From Cheilinus undulatus (lineage: Eukaryota; Chordata; Actinopteri; Labriformes; Labridae), in contig NC_054873.1 in NCBI RefSeq assembly GCF_018320785.1, forward strand, positions 29,912,196-29,976,195: a stretch of DNA of 64,000 bases. The letters are read 5' to 3'. How positions within the stretch are numbered: the first letter of the stretch is position 1; each line of letters starts with the position of its first letter. The notes under the pieces are model-generated. The model was not told the origin of the DNA. It made no database searches and was given only the letters and a program-made list of their open reading frames with translations. Position numbers and translations under genes: made by a program. Of the stretch, positions 35,401-45,800 are shown in pieces.

Positions 35401-38307
35401 TTTACCACCTTATATATTTATATTTAATTGACTTTTGAATTTACTTTGTAAAATCTGATTTCACTTTGATATTAAAGAGGGTTTTTTAATTTTTTGTCAA
35501 AACAGCCAAATTTATATTATTGACCTTAATTGATGTATAAAAACAATCAAGGGGGTGCATATTTTTTATACACAGTGTAAATAAACTCTGAGTTTCTCTG
35601 AGCATTTCAGCAAACCTGAGTCTTCTTGCGCATATTGAAGAGGTGGAGTGAGTTGTATATCTTTATATATATAAACCAGTCTGCTCTCAGTTCGTTAAAT
35701 TTCAAAATCTGCTGGTGGCAAACTATTACATGGGATAAAAAAAAAAGTAACAGAAAAATCCAAACTCAAATCAGCACAGCCTCGGCTACATATACAGAAA
35801 AAAACTGTTAAATACAATCACACAGGGAATGGGTAAATTTATGATTTCAAAACAGAATGAAGTAAGGATAAATCTTAACTTTTGAATTGCAGATGAAATC
35901 AGTACTTGAACAGGCAAAAAGAGGATCGGTGCCATAAAATGATTCCTGAAAGCTTTTTATTGAGACTCTAGAAACACCTTGTTGCTCCTTCACTGTTTTT
36001 TAGATGACCTCTTTGTAGTTTCAGTCATAGAAACAAAGCCTGTTTGCCTTTTCAATGATGCGGGGACATTTTGAGTTAAATAGTTTTTATGCCCATCATC
36101 TGGAGATGAGCTGGATCTGTTCATAATTTTCCTTTCTCATGTGTTGGTAACATCTTGAAGATTTGACAGTCAACTGGCTCTTTGCTACCTTAACAATGTC
36201 ATACATTCTTGTTGTCTTTCTTCTGGTCTTATTGTCAATATGCAACATGTAATCATTTTTTTCAGTGTGTGGCATCCCGGATGACAAACTTGTAGAAGCT
36301 CACGGTAGTTTTGCCACAGCTTCCTGTCACCTGTGCTACACTGCGTACCCTGTTGAAGATGCTAAGGTATATCTCTGACAGTTAAAAACCTTTCCCTGTA
36401 AAGACAGTTACTCTCTGCCTCCACTCTTCTCTATACACCTCAGTAATGCTTCCTTTATCTTTGTTTTGCAGCTTAAAATAATGAGCGACACCATTCCCAT
36501 ATGCTCATTCTGTGCTGCTACTGTCAAACCTGATGTGGTGTTTTTTGGAGAGGATCTTCCACAGAAATATTTCCTGCACACTAAAGACTTCCCTAAAGCA
36601 GACCTGCTTATTATCATGGGCACATCTTTACAGGTATCACTAACACATCTGTTTGTTTTTTTTTAAATAGGTTCATAGGACTAGTTGCAAGAAGTCAAAC
36701 CTGCAGCTCGGTTTATTTAAACCATGATATTATTATTATCATTAGTACTATTTTTATTATTATTATGTTTTTTTTGTTTGTTTGTTTTTTTTCAGATTGA
36801 GCCATTTGCCAGCCTGGTGAACACAGTGCGCTCTACTGTGCCTCGTCTCCTCCTAAATCGACACGCTGTGGGTCCCTTTGAAAAGGTCCCTTTGCGCAGA
36901 GGAGACCACATGGAGCTGGGTGACCTGGCAGACACGGTGCGGAGGTTTGCTGAAATGCTTGGCTGGAATGATGAGATTGAAGAGCTGATGAGAAGTCAGG
37001 AGGCAGTGGTGGGTCCCCACTCAAACACCTTACGCTGCGATAAATTTATGTTAAATCCAGGGGAAAAGGTCTTGTCTATGCACTTTGTACGTGTATTACA
37101 GGAATTGTATTATTAGGGAAAAAAACAACTTTATTTTACAAAGCACAGACAACCTTGTCAAGACAGAAGCTTAAATGTCACATTAATGGGACGTGCATAT
37201 AAATGATGTAGTAGTTAACTCCTCTGTATTTGTCAGACTCACAGCAGTGAAGGCTGGTCCAGTTGTAGCAGAGATTTCTTCCTTTTTTTTTATCTTACAT
37301 TATTTTCCTAATAGAATTCTGTTTCATTACCACTAAGATATTAACTCCTTTTAAAGCTGGGTTAAGGTCTCATGTATGTCATACTAGAGGCTCCATCGTA
37401 GCATCAAGATGTTCTCACCCAGGCGATAACAAAGAGAGCAAAAATGGACAGTTTTGCCTATAAGCTACAGTACAAAACAATACAGTACCACACACTTGGG
37501 AGTTCCACTTGAACTACACTGTAAGGACAGAAGTATTTGGCTGCCTGACCATTACACCAACAGAGACTGTAATGACAAAGTATTCACAAACATTTACTTC
37601 AATCTGTAATTGGCCCTGCTTTTGCCGCTGTTATAGCCTCGACTCTTCTTGGAAGCCTTTCCATAAGATTTTGGAGTGTTTTTGTGGGAACATGTGCCCA
37701 ATATGACAATATGATATGCTACATGGGGCCAGCAATGATAATAAAGCTCTCCAATAATTTCTACAACATGAGATCTATTACTAAACATTCATATCATGTT
37801 TGATCCTGATATCTGAGTAGCTGAAGAAAACAGTTGACTTTGAGAAGGATTAGGGAATTTATTCAGTGCATACTAGTTTCAGTTTCATGTCTTACTATGC
37901 TTCATCTTTTAACCTCTTTGTAACACCATCTGACAGTATCCTTCTCAGTTTATCCCACTGTTTTATGCTCGGGACAGTTGACTTCTGTCCATACTAAAAA
38001 AAAACATCCATATTGGTCACCTCTGATTCAGTAATTGCACAAGAATTAGGAGGAAAAATACATTGCCATATTGATATTTTGCTCCACCCCTGCATATGCT
38101 TATAGTTACTTTCCCTCTCTACAGAGCATCCCTCCTCTGATCAGCAGCCTTCCATCAGTGAGCGAAAACGCCCCTTTGCAGAGCAGAGGAACTTCTGAGA
38201 CGAGCAGGTCTAGACCAGGGGCTCATAGAGCAGCTAGCAGTGACAGCGAGGGCACAGACTCAGAGACGGACAGCAAGAGCTCTGTGTCATCCAGCCGCAG
38301 CAACTGA
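32406..38307 (+). CDS. sirt3.2: SIRT3-class sirtuin (SIRT3.2 lineage inferred), NAD-dependent deacylase
   Basis: Sirtuins remove acyl groups from lysines using NAD+; the SIRT3 branch acts mainly in mitochondria. Exons: 32398-32614 (first in-frame ATG 32406), 34574-34789, 34972-35204, 36266-36366, 36472-36633, 36796-37008 and 38125-38307. Every junction is GT/AG and every phase fits, giving 438 residues. Motifs: GAGIST (129-134), [22 protein letters not shown] (from 211), EAHGSF with catalytic His232, zinc cysteines 240/243/264/267, [26 protein letters not shown]. The PYPEAIF, LLINRD-like and LGWxxEM-like blocks point to SIRT3 rather than SIRT2. The last exon adds a Ser/Asp/Glu-rich tail (379-438) not found in human SIRT3. 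The N-terminal 69 residues are basic and Ser-rich; a further 5' exon is likely. The name rests on the rfx4-ric8b neighbourhood. Confidence 0.9.
35360..35585. repeat. Decayed Tc1/mariner-type terminal repeats in a sirtuin intron
   Basis: AAAGGGGGTGATTATTTACACAG and, 200 bp on, TCAAGGGGGTGCATATTTTT followed by ATACACAGTGTAA resemble the ends of teleost Tc1-like elements. No transposase remains. Limits are approximate. Confidence 0.4.
37510..37705. repeat. Tc1-like terminal region in the last sirtuin intron
   Basis: The stretch contains GACAGAAGTATTTGGCTGCC, TGACCATTACACCAACAG and CTCTTCTTGGAAGCCTTTCC followed by AAGATTTTGGAGTG. These words are typical of the inverted-repeat region of a teleost Tc1-like transposon. 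Only one end is present. Confidence 0.6.
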
Positions 38308-38699
38308 CAACGAACGTTTCATAAACCACAGGAAATGTTCCAAGTCTCCTACCTTCACACCAAGGCTGTTCTCCTGTTAACCATGTGGAGTTTTTGTCAC
38401 CTTATATATGGTTGTAGGTGTGTGGTTGACCGGTTGTGGATGTTGAAGATAAAGTTGCATGAGATGTCTTATCTCTTTATGTTGAAGTCACAGTATGAGT
38501 CATGTTCATGCCATGTTGATACTTTAACCTAAGGCTCCTTTCACAGTTAAATGGGCATAAAGCACTTAGTAGAGGCAGGGTCCACCCAAAACACTAGAAA
38601 GTAAATATGTACCCTGTAAAATATGTTTCTGCAGATGATTTATACGTCAGTAAACGTATTGTTTTATATCTGCACAACACATTGTTTTAAACAGTATTT

Positions 38700-38705
38700 A
38701 ATAAA
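38700..38705 (+). terminator. Polyadenylation signal of the sirtuin gene
   Basis: AATAAA lies 393 bp after the stop codon, in TATTTAATAAAAGTATTG, with a T-rich stretch just downstream (38716-38740). This predicts a 3' UTR of about 410 nt. Confidence 0.6.
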
Positions 38706-39332
38706 AGTATTGAGTCATTTTTATCTCCTTTTTTTACTTTTCACACATACAGTATGGAACAAAATGTGACAAATGTACTTGATCTCCATTTTTATTTCAG
38801 AGAAAGCTTCACTAAATAAAACACGGTGTGTGCTATAAACAGTGAAGTGTGCAAAAGGGACAAAACAAGACATATTCTCTCCAAACAGAGAAGTAAGCAA
38901 CATGCATCTGATTTATGATTATTGGAGAAAACAGGCATTCACGCAGGTAAACTAGCTAAGAGCTGCAGGACAAATCAAAGGTAAAAAACCTGAAGACACA
39001 AGTGGACAAACATAAAAAATGGCAGATTACTATCAACATTTTGTCAGTTATACCTTGGCCTTAGCACTGAAGTTGTTCTTGAGGCTTGTGGTGAAACCAC
39101 CTCAGTAAGACACTTGATGTGACACATCTGTATATCCAACCAACTCATGGCTCGCCATGTGGGAAAGGAAAGGCGTTTCAGAGAGATGATTAAGACAGGA
39201 GAAGTTCTTTTTTTTTTTCTCTCTACTGATCTGGATTATCCATGTGAGCAGGGAGTAGGAATGACTCAGATCAGGTTTAAAGTCTGCTTCAATATTAAAC
39301 AAGTGTGTGTGAAATAGTATTAAAAATTCTTT

Positions 39333-39680
39333 AAAGTAGTGGTTCTCAACTGGTCTACCCTCAGGGCCACCACTCCCTCTCAGTTTAGAACTTACAACCC
39401 AATTTTCTGCAAATCACATGTATTTCATGAAAAATGTTGCAGTTTAGACCTCAGATGGAAAAAAGGGTGACTGAACAAAGAACAGAGAAGAACATCTTTG
39501 TTATTGAGATGAGTGGAGATCTCCAGAAAACTAACTAAACTGACTCATTATGGCAAAATAAATTAAAAAAAAAAAAGATGCGGGTCCACTGAGGGCTTCC
39601 ATACACTAGCCTCTTTGCCTGAACAGCTCTATCACCAACTTTTGGGTCCCGACCCACCAGTTGAGAACCATTTATTTTAA
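39333..39680. mobile_element. hAT-type MITE between the convergent genes
   Basis: The left end TAGTGGTTCTCAACTGGT and right end ACCAGTTGAGAACCATTTA are inverted repeats of a widespread non-autonomous hAT family. Flanks CTTTAAAG and TTTTAAAG fit an 8-bp target duplication with one change. The 340-bp body has no ORF. Confidence 0.75.
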
Positions 39681-40626
39681 AGATGTACTCTGGTTTTAAA
39701 GAAGTACTCAATTTCTCTCTGATTTAAATGTACAAATGATCAGAAGCAGGGTTCTGGGGCTAGATATGCTGTCAATAGTAGCAGCTAATTTGAAATCAGG
39801 TAGATTTAACAAAAACCTAATTATATCAACATATACATTTTTTCAAATTTATACATACATGAGTAAACTTGGGCATTAACACAAAAAATGATTTCCAATC
39901 ATGCAGATTTGGCAACAGTTAACATTGATTTAGCAAACAATCACTGCAGCTTCAAACATTTTTTGTGACTTTTTGTCAAACAAAAAAAAAACCCAGTTCA
40001 CTATCATCCATAAAATGTTGAATCCTTCCGTTTAGAGTCTTAAATATATTTTATACCTGGTCATCCCTGCAGTCCATACAAGAGTAGCCTAATATAAACC
40101 AAAGATTTAATGTTAACAGTTTCAATGAATTCATGTTTATAATGTGCACTTCAGTTCTCATAGAAAAACAAACTGAACAAAAATCAAAACATCAGAGATA
40201 AGAAGTATTTTAAAAAAGTGAAAAAGCACAAAAGGAATGATGATTCAATTACACTTAAACCATAACAGTGTTTTTAACATAACATGATTCATCATGACAA
40301 TTATATTATTAACTCTGAAGGTGCAGCAGTAACCATGGAGGCCTCCTGTTAATTACAATGTAACTGCAGAGACAGAGTCTACTTTCACTTTAAGCTATGA
40401 CCTGGCCTCTGTAGTTTCCTCTGACCAGATGAGCTGTGTCCCAGTTCAGACCAGGACCATAAAAAAATCATATATCTGGACTGTATACCTCACCAAACAC
40501 CAACCAGGCTCTGCATTTATGTCTGATTTAGGCTCTGAAAGGGATGCTGCTTCGTCTCATATCGCTTAGTAGATAAAAGACGTGTTGAGATGGTTCTTAT
40601 ACACCAAAAAAATGGAAATCTGTTGC

Positions 40627-40641
40627 TTTATTTACTTTATT
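40627..40641 (-). terminator. Candidate polyadenylation signals of ric8b
   Basis: Two TTTATT words (AATAAA on the - strand) at 40627-40632 and 40636-40641 lie about 470 nt past the ric8b stop codon. No closer canonical signal is seen. The sirtuin and ric8b transcripts would thus end about 1.9 kb apart. Confidence 0.4.
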
Positions 40642-41103
40642 AACCTGATTTTAAATTTTCATACAAGGAGTAATCAGTGGTTGGAGAATGTATGATTTAA
40701 ATGAGACTTACCCAGGAGGGTGTGATAAGTGAGGCAGAATCTAACTTGATTATCGAAGTATTGATACACAACCTCTAAAATTATGGGTTATCTGCCGGAT
40801 GTGCTGTATTTTCCTCATTTGATTAGTCACAAGAAAAAGTCATTTTAAACCACAAAACTTGTTCCAGTCACAAGCAAGGGCACCTTACTGTTGATACAAG
40901 TTGAAAAAAAAAATCCTATAGTTTTCAGATCCACACTTTGTACTGATATCAATTTAATTATTTAAGTCAATAGTGTGCAATTTATCAGTCGAAGTGTGAA
41001 TCCTCTGAAGATCGCTCCTTTAGACTGAGAATCAGCTCCTTGAATTGGGACACAGCTTTAGGTATTGTAGGACCTGGTGAGCTCAGCCTGGATGTTCAGT
41101 GCA

Positions 41104-42805
41104 CTAGTCAGAGTCTGATCCCGAGTCATTCACATGCGGATCAGTTAGAGTCTCCTCAAGAGGTGCCAACGTCCCATCCGGTCGGACTCCCATCGGTCGG
41201 ATGACGTTCTGCCTGTAGACAGGAAAAAAAAAACACTGAAGGATATCCGCTTTTACTGTAGGGAAATGTTAATTAAACTCGCAGTACATCAACTTGGTTT
41301 AGACTTTCATGGGAAACAATATTTTCTTAGAAGGTCTTTCACTTGTACATCTTCTCTCTCTCTTACATTCAGAGCTCAAGGACCCTCACTCCATAACCCC
41401 ACCCCCTTCAGTGACACTCACCCCAGTCAAGCCATCCTCTCTCCCCCTCTGCCCTCCTCCCCTCTCCTGTGGCAGTTTAATTACAGGATCAGCGCTCTGA
41501 CTAATCTCCTCAAAGCCACGGCTACCCCTTCATCCTAATCCAATTATACCTGCACTGAGTGTCACCACTCCCTCTGAGATGATTTATCAGAGAATTATCC
41601 ATCAGAGATTTAAAAGGGAGCCATTTACATTCATTTGAAAGAGATTTAAATCAAAATGGATGTGTAATACCTGCTGATTCCTGCAGTTAAATTTGACTTC
41701 CCCCGGGAAAACTAAAGGTTAAAGTCTTTGAAAGGAGACTTGTTGTACACCTACAACCACAATTAGTATGCGTTACTCTAAAATACTTATATTAGTATAA
41801 TTTTAGTGATGAAACCTTAACAAAGGTCCAAGCAGTCACCGGTCAAAGTCAGCAAGTAAACAAAACAAACAACAACATGTGACATCATATATCCTGATTA
41901 GAGCAAAAAAAAAACATCCCCTCTGAGCACCGCATGATGAAGGACTGGGGGTTGTAGGGAGAAGAGGGGGCGGTGCAGAATATTTGCTAATTGGAGGACC
42001 AGTTAAGCAGTTAGGAGAGCACATTCTTGCTAGGCTCTGACCGATCTCCTGAGAGGCTGTGCTCCACCATCATCACATCTCTTTTACCGATGGAGAGAAA
42101 AAAAGAATCTTTTTCCTCTGGGTGCACGTGCCTCATTACAGCTCAACCCCCTTTTTTGGCTTTACAATGACAGGGCCAGCTTTCTATGACTCCACAATTG
42201 TTCACCCACGCATCTTCTTCCGTATCCACGTTCCGCCAAAATCGCTTTGTCTACTTTTGCCTCTGTATCAGTCTGATCCCTGTCAGACGAACAAACGACT
42301 GACTCCTCAGAATGAAAAGAATAAAGTCAGGATGTGTTATTAAAAGGCTGAATGCGGCACATAAAAGAACCAAGGCCGTGTGTGCCAATTAGGTGATAAT
42401 TAACGTGGCAGCGGTGATGATGCTACGGTGGCGTGCCAGCAGCCTCCAGCTGAATGCTGCGGCACGCTGAAGTCCAGGACTAATTGAGGCTTCGGCTAAC
42501 GGAGAGAGATTCTTCCTTTGATAAGTCAGTTGGCAAGGAGCCTCTCACGGTTACCTTTGTCCTGACGTTGTGCTCGACTAACATTAGCCTCTGCTCACTA
42601 AGGAAAGGTCAAAAAAGTACAGCAGAGGTTTATGCAGAGGAAACAATGAATAAAATCAATCACTTGGGCTGAAAAGCAGACAGAAAATGGTAATCATATT
42701 AGTCCAGCCTTTGTAAATGGAAATACTTCAGAATGTTGTTAAAACATCTTATTTGTTGTTTTGTAAGAAGGATATCTGAAAACATCTTAAAAAGTCATTC
42801 TTCTG

Positions 42806-42856
<51 letters not shown>

Positions 42857-45800
42857 AAATACAGAAAAAGAATGACTGGAGCCTAAACTGCAAAAACTCT
42901 GATATAATGCTGAGGATTCAGACCTCAGAGCATAAAATCATTTTTTGTGAAGATTTACAGAAAAACATTTGAACATTTTCAGCATTTTCCTAAAAGCTAC
43001 AGGTCTCACTCGAATCAAAATTATCTTTTACTTTTATCAAATGATCACAGATGAGTCACAACTTCTATTTTTTTTTTCCTTATGCAGCCAAAATTAATCT
43101 GATTATCAGGTGGATGAGCCAAAGTTGTTAATGTAAAGGATGTAGCATGTAGCTAACAGCTAGCCATATTTAGCTTATTTACTCTGAAATTATGTTATAC
43201 TGCAAAAGATTTTTGAGTTTTGAGAGTGGAGGCTCTGGATGCTGATGAATCTGTTAGTGTGTAGTGTGCTGTGTTGGTCATCTTGTTGCACACCAAACAC
43301 TAGAAGAACAAAACATTTAAACCTGTCATCATTTGTCGTCCTGCATTTAAAATTGGTTAATATAAAAAAGATCTTTTAGTGTGAGCCAGGCTTTACGTGC
43401 TAAATATCACATTGGAGTCTCTCCAAAGCGACTTGTACAGCCTTTCGTTGTACCTTCCTACTTCCAGCTCCAGTCACATCTCTATGGTAAATGACTAGAA
43501 TTAAAAGTTTCCTATAAAGTTGTGCTTTTAAAACAACTTAATAGTAATGTTTCTAAATAGTCCTATAGTGCCTTGATATGTTTTCTTTCATAACAAAACT
43601 ATGTGTTCAGCATATAAATTTACCTTGTTAACTTGTCAAACATATTGGCGAGTATATTTGCTTCATACTCCTTCTGTTCCTCTGTCATCTCTTCAATTGG
43701 GTTTGGCATCGGCTCCTCAACGTGACCAGTGATGGGGTTAATGCTGGGACAAGAACAGGAGATATTTTAATGTATAGAAGCCTCAATAACATATTCAAAG
43801 ATCATCAGCACATACACACTACTATATTGAACAACATTACTACAGACTGTCAGTGTATTGAGTTTAGTGCAGTACTCACAAAGGTTTTGCAGTTTTGTAC
43901 TCCTCAGTGTCCGAGTCTTCATCCTCAGAGTACTGAGTCTCTCCTCTCCCTCCAGCAAGAAGTCCACGAGCCACCAAGAGTCCTGCTGCGTTTCCATATC
44001 CTGTGTACTTCAACAGGTTGTCCACTGCAAAAACACAACACAAACGCACAGGTATGACGATTGCATTACCTCTGAATGTGCACCACTTTATCAGTTTCAT
44101 CCAAATATGCACCGAATTTCTGGTTAAACACGCTGATACTTCCGCGTCTGCTCACTGCAGCCTCACTCACCGCTTTCTTTACACAAGACAAAGAGAAACT
44201 CTGCAGCCGTCTGCTTCACTCCCATATCCACATGTGTCATAAGGCGAACCAGTTTGTTTCTGACAGTGCTACCAATCTCTGGTCTGTTCTTCACATCCTT
44301 CAGCGGAGGGAGTACCTGAAATACAAATTATAAGCAGTCCAGATTATTGGTGTTTGGGCCATGACACCTTGTCACTGGCTTGTCAACACACACAAACATA
44401 AATGCTACTAAATTGCTATAAACGTAATTCAAAAGAGTGACATTTACTGTTTGTTTCCTTTACCTGAGCTTTGATATATCTGCGGATCTCCCTGTGGTGT
44501 CTAGATCCTTCAGTCATTAGGCTGAGCACCGGAGTCAAACCCTCTTTGTAGTTGGAGCCCTGCTTGAAGTGAAAAAAACAAAACAAAACAAAGACTAACA
44601 CTTTACAAGCTGGAATAGTGGCTGGTTTTAACCCATAGTTCCTACACTGGTGTTACAAAGGACTACAAAGTTTATTTATACAGTATGTGCATAATTTTAT
44701 TAGTTCACTATGGACACGCAGCAGAAAGTGAATGTTACCTTGTCAATCCTTTTCTCCATGAAGTCTAGTAACACCTGAACTGCATCCAGGTTTTTTCCTC
44801 CATATTTCTCTTGTCCTCCCTGGACAGGAAGGTCAATCAGCACGTCCAGGCACGGCACAGGCAAGTTATTCAGCAGGTTGACAGCATGGCTGGAGACAGA
44901 AAAAAATTTTACTACCTTTAAGTATTACTGCCAGTACAATAATCAATGTCAAACCATTACTTTGTGCATTGCGTACTTTATTCTTTAACTGTTGTTTCTA
45001 CTCTATTCTACTTACCAGCATTATACCCTATTCACTTTAGTTATCATATATTTTATGTTTATAAATTTCACACATACAGTTCTTTTCTGTGTTACTTATA
45101 CATTCTATAAGAAGTGGTAAAAGTTCAGTTACTCTGGTTAAAATTTACATAAGAAGTATTGTTTTGGAAATCTATTCAAGTAAAAGTAAACAGTATTTAA
45201 TTCAAAGTTCACTTTAAGTACTGAGTAGAAACTCAGGAGTTGTACATAATAGTAATGCCACTGATTTTTTGGAGCAACTTGATGCCAGAATTTCCTTTGG
45301 GATTAAATAAAGTTCCATCATTTGAAGGAGTCTGCATAAGATTGACACGACACTGTCATAATCAAGAAATGACAACTGTCATTCACACAAAGGAGACTTT
45401 ATCAATGTTGTCATTTAAGTCCCTGTAAAAATGGTAAAGAAAAAATCTGTATTTTAGGGTTGTTGTTTGACAGGCCACTGTGCCATGAAATAAATCAAAT
45501 CACAAGAAAACTATGATATCAAGGCAGTTACAGTGAAAGATGTGGAGACATTTTTCAGGTCACTCAGCACTTGAAGGGGGTAAATATTTGATACATTTAA
45601 AATTGCAGAAAACTGCAGATTTAATAATGCTGCTTTTAATTGGGACATGTATTGATTAAAAGTGTTCACTGACTACTTTTTATGAAAACTTAAAGAAGTC
45701 AATAAAAGACAAAAAAACGAGAAAGCATGTCTAGAGAGAAGGCTTTTGAAATGACAAAGTTCAGGAAATAAATTTGTGTCTTGAAAAGCGTAGATAGTGG

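Noticed and set aside
36796-37116. Ending the sirtuin at 37116 by reading straight through the donor at 37009
   Set aside because: A good GT donor at 37009 and a phase-0 acceptor at 38124 lead to an ORF with a proper 3' UTR and polyadenylation signal. Read-through remains possible as a minor form.
32406-38307. Calling the sirtuin sirt2 or the direct orthologue of mammalian sirt3
   Set aside because: [17 protein letters not shown] and LGW..EIEEL fit SIRT3 better than SIRT2. The neighbours are rfx4 and ric8b rather than ric8a and psmd13, which argues against direct SIRT3 orthology.
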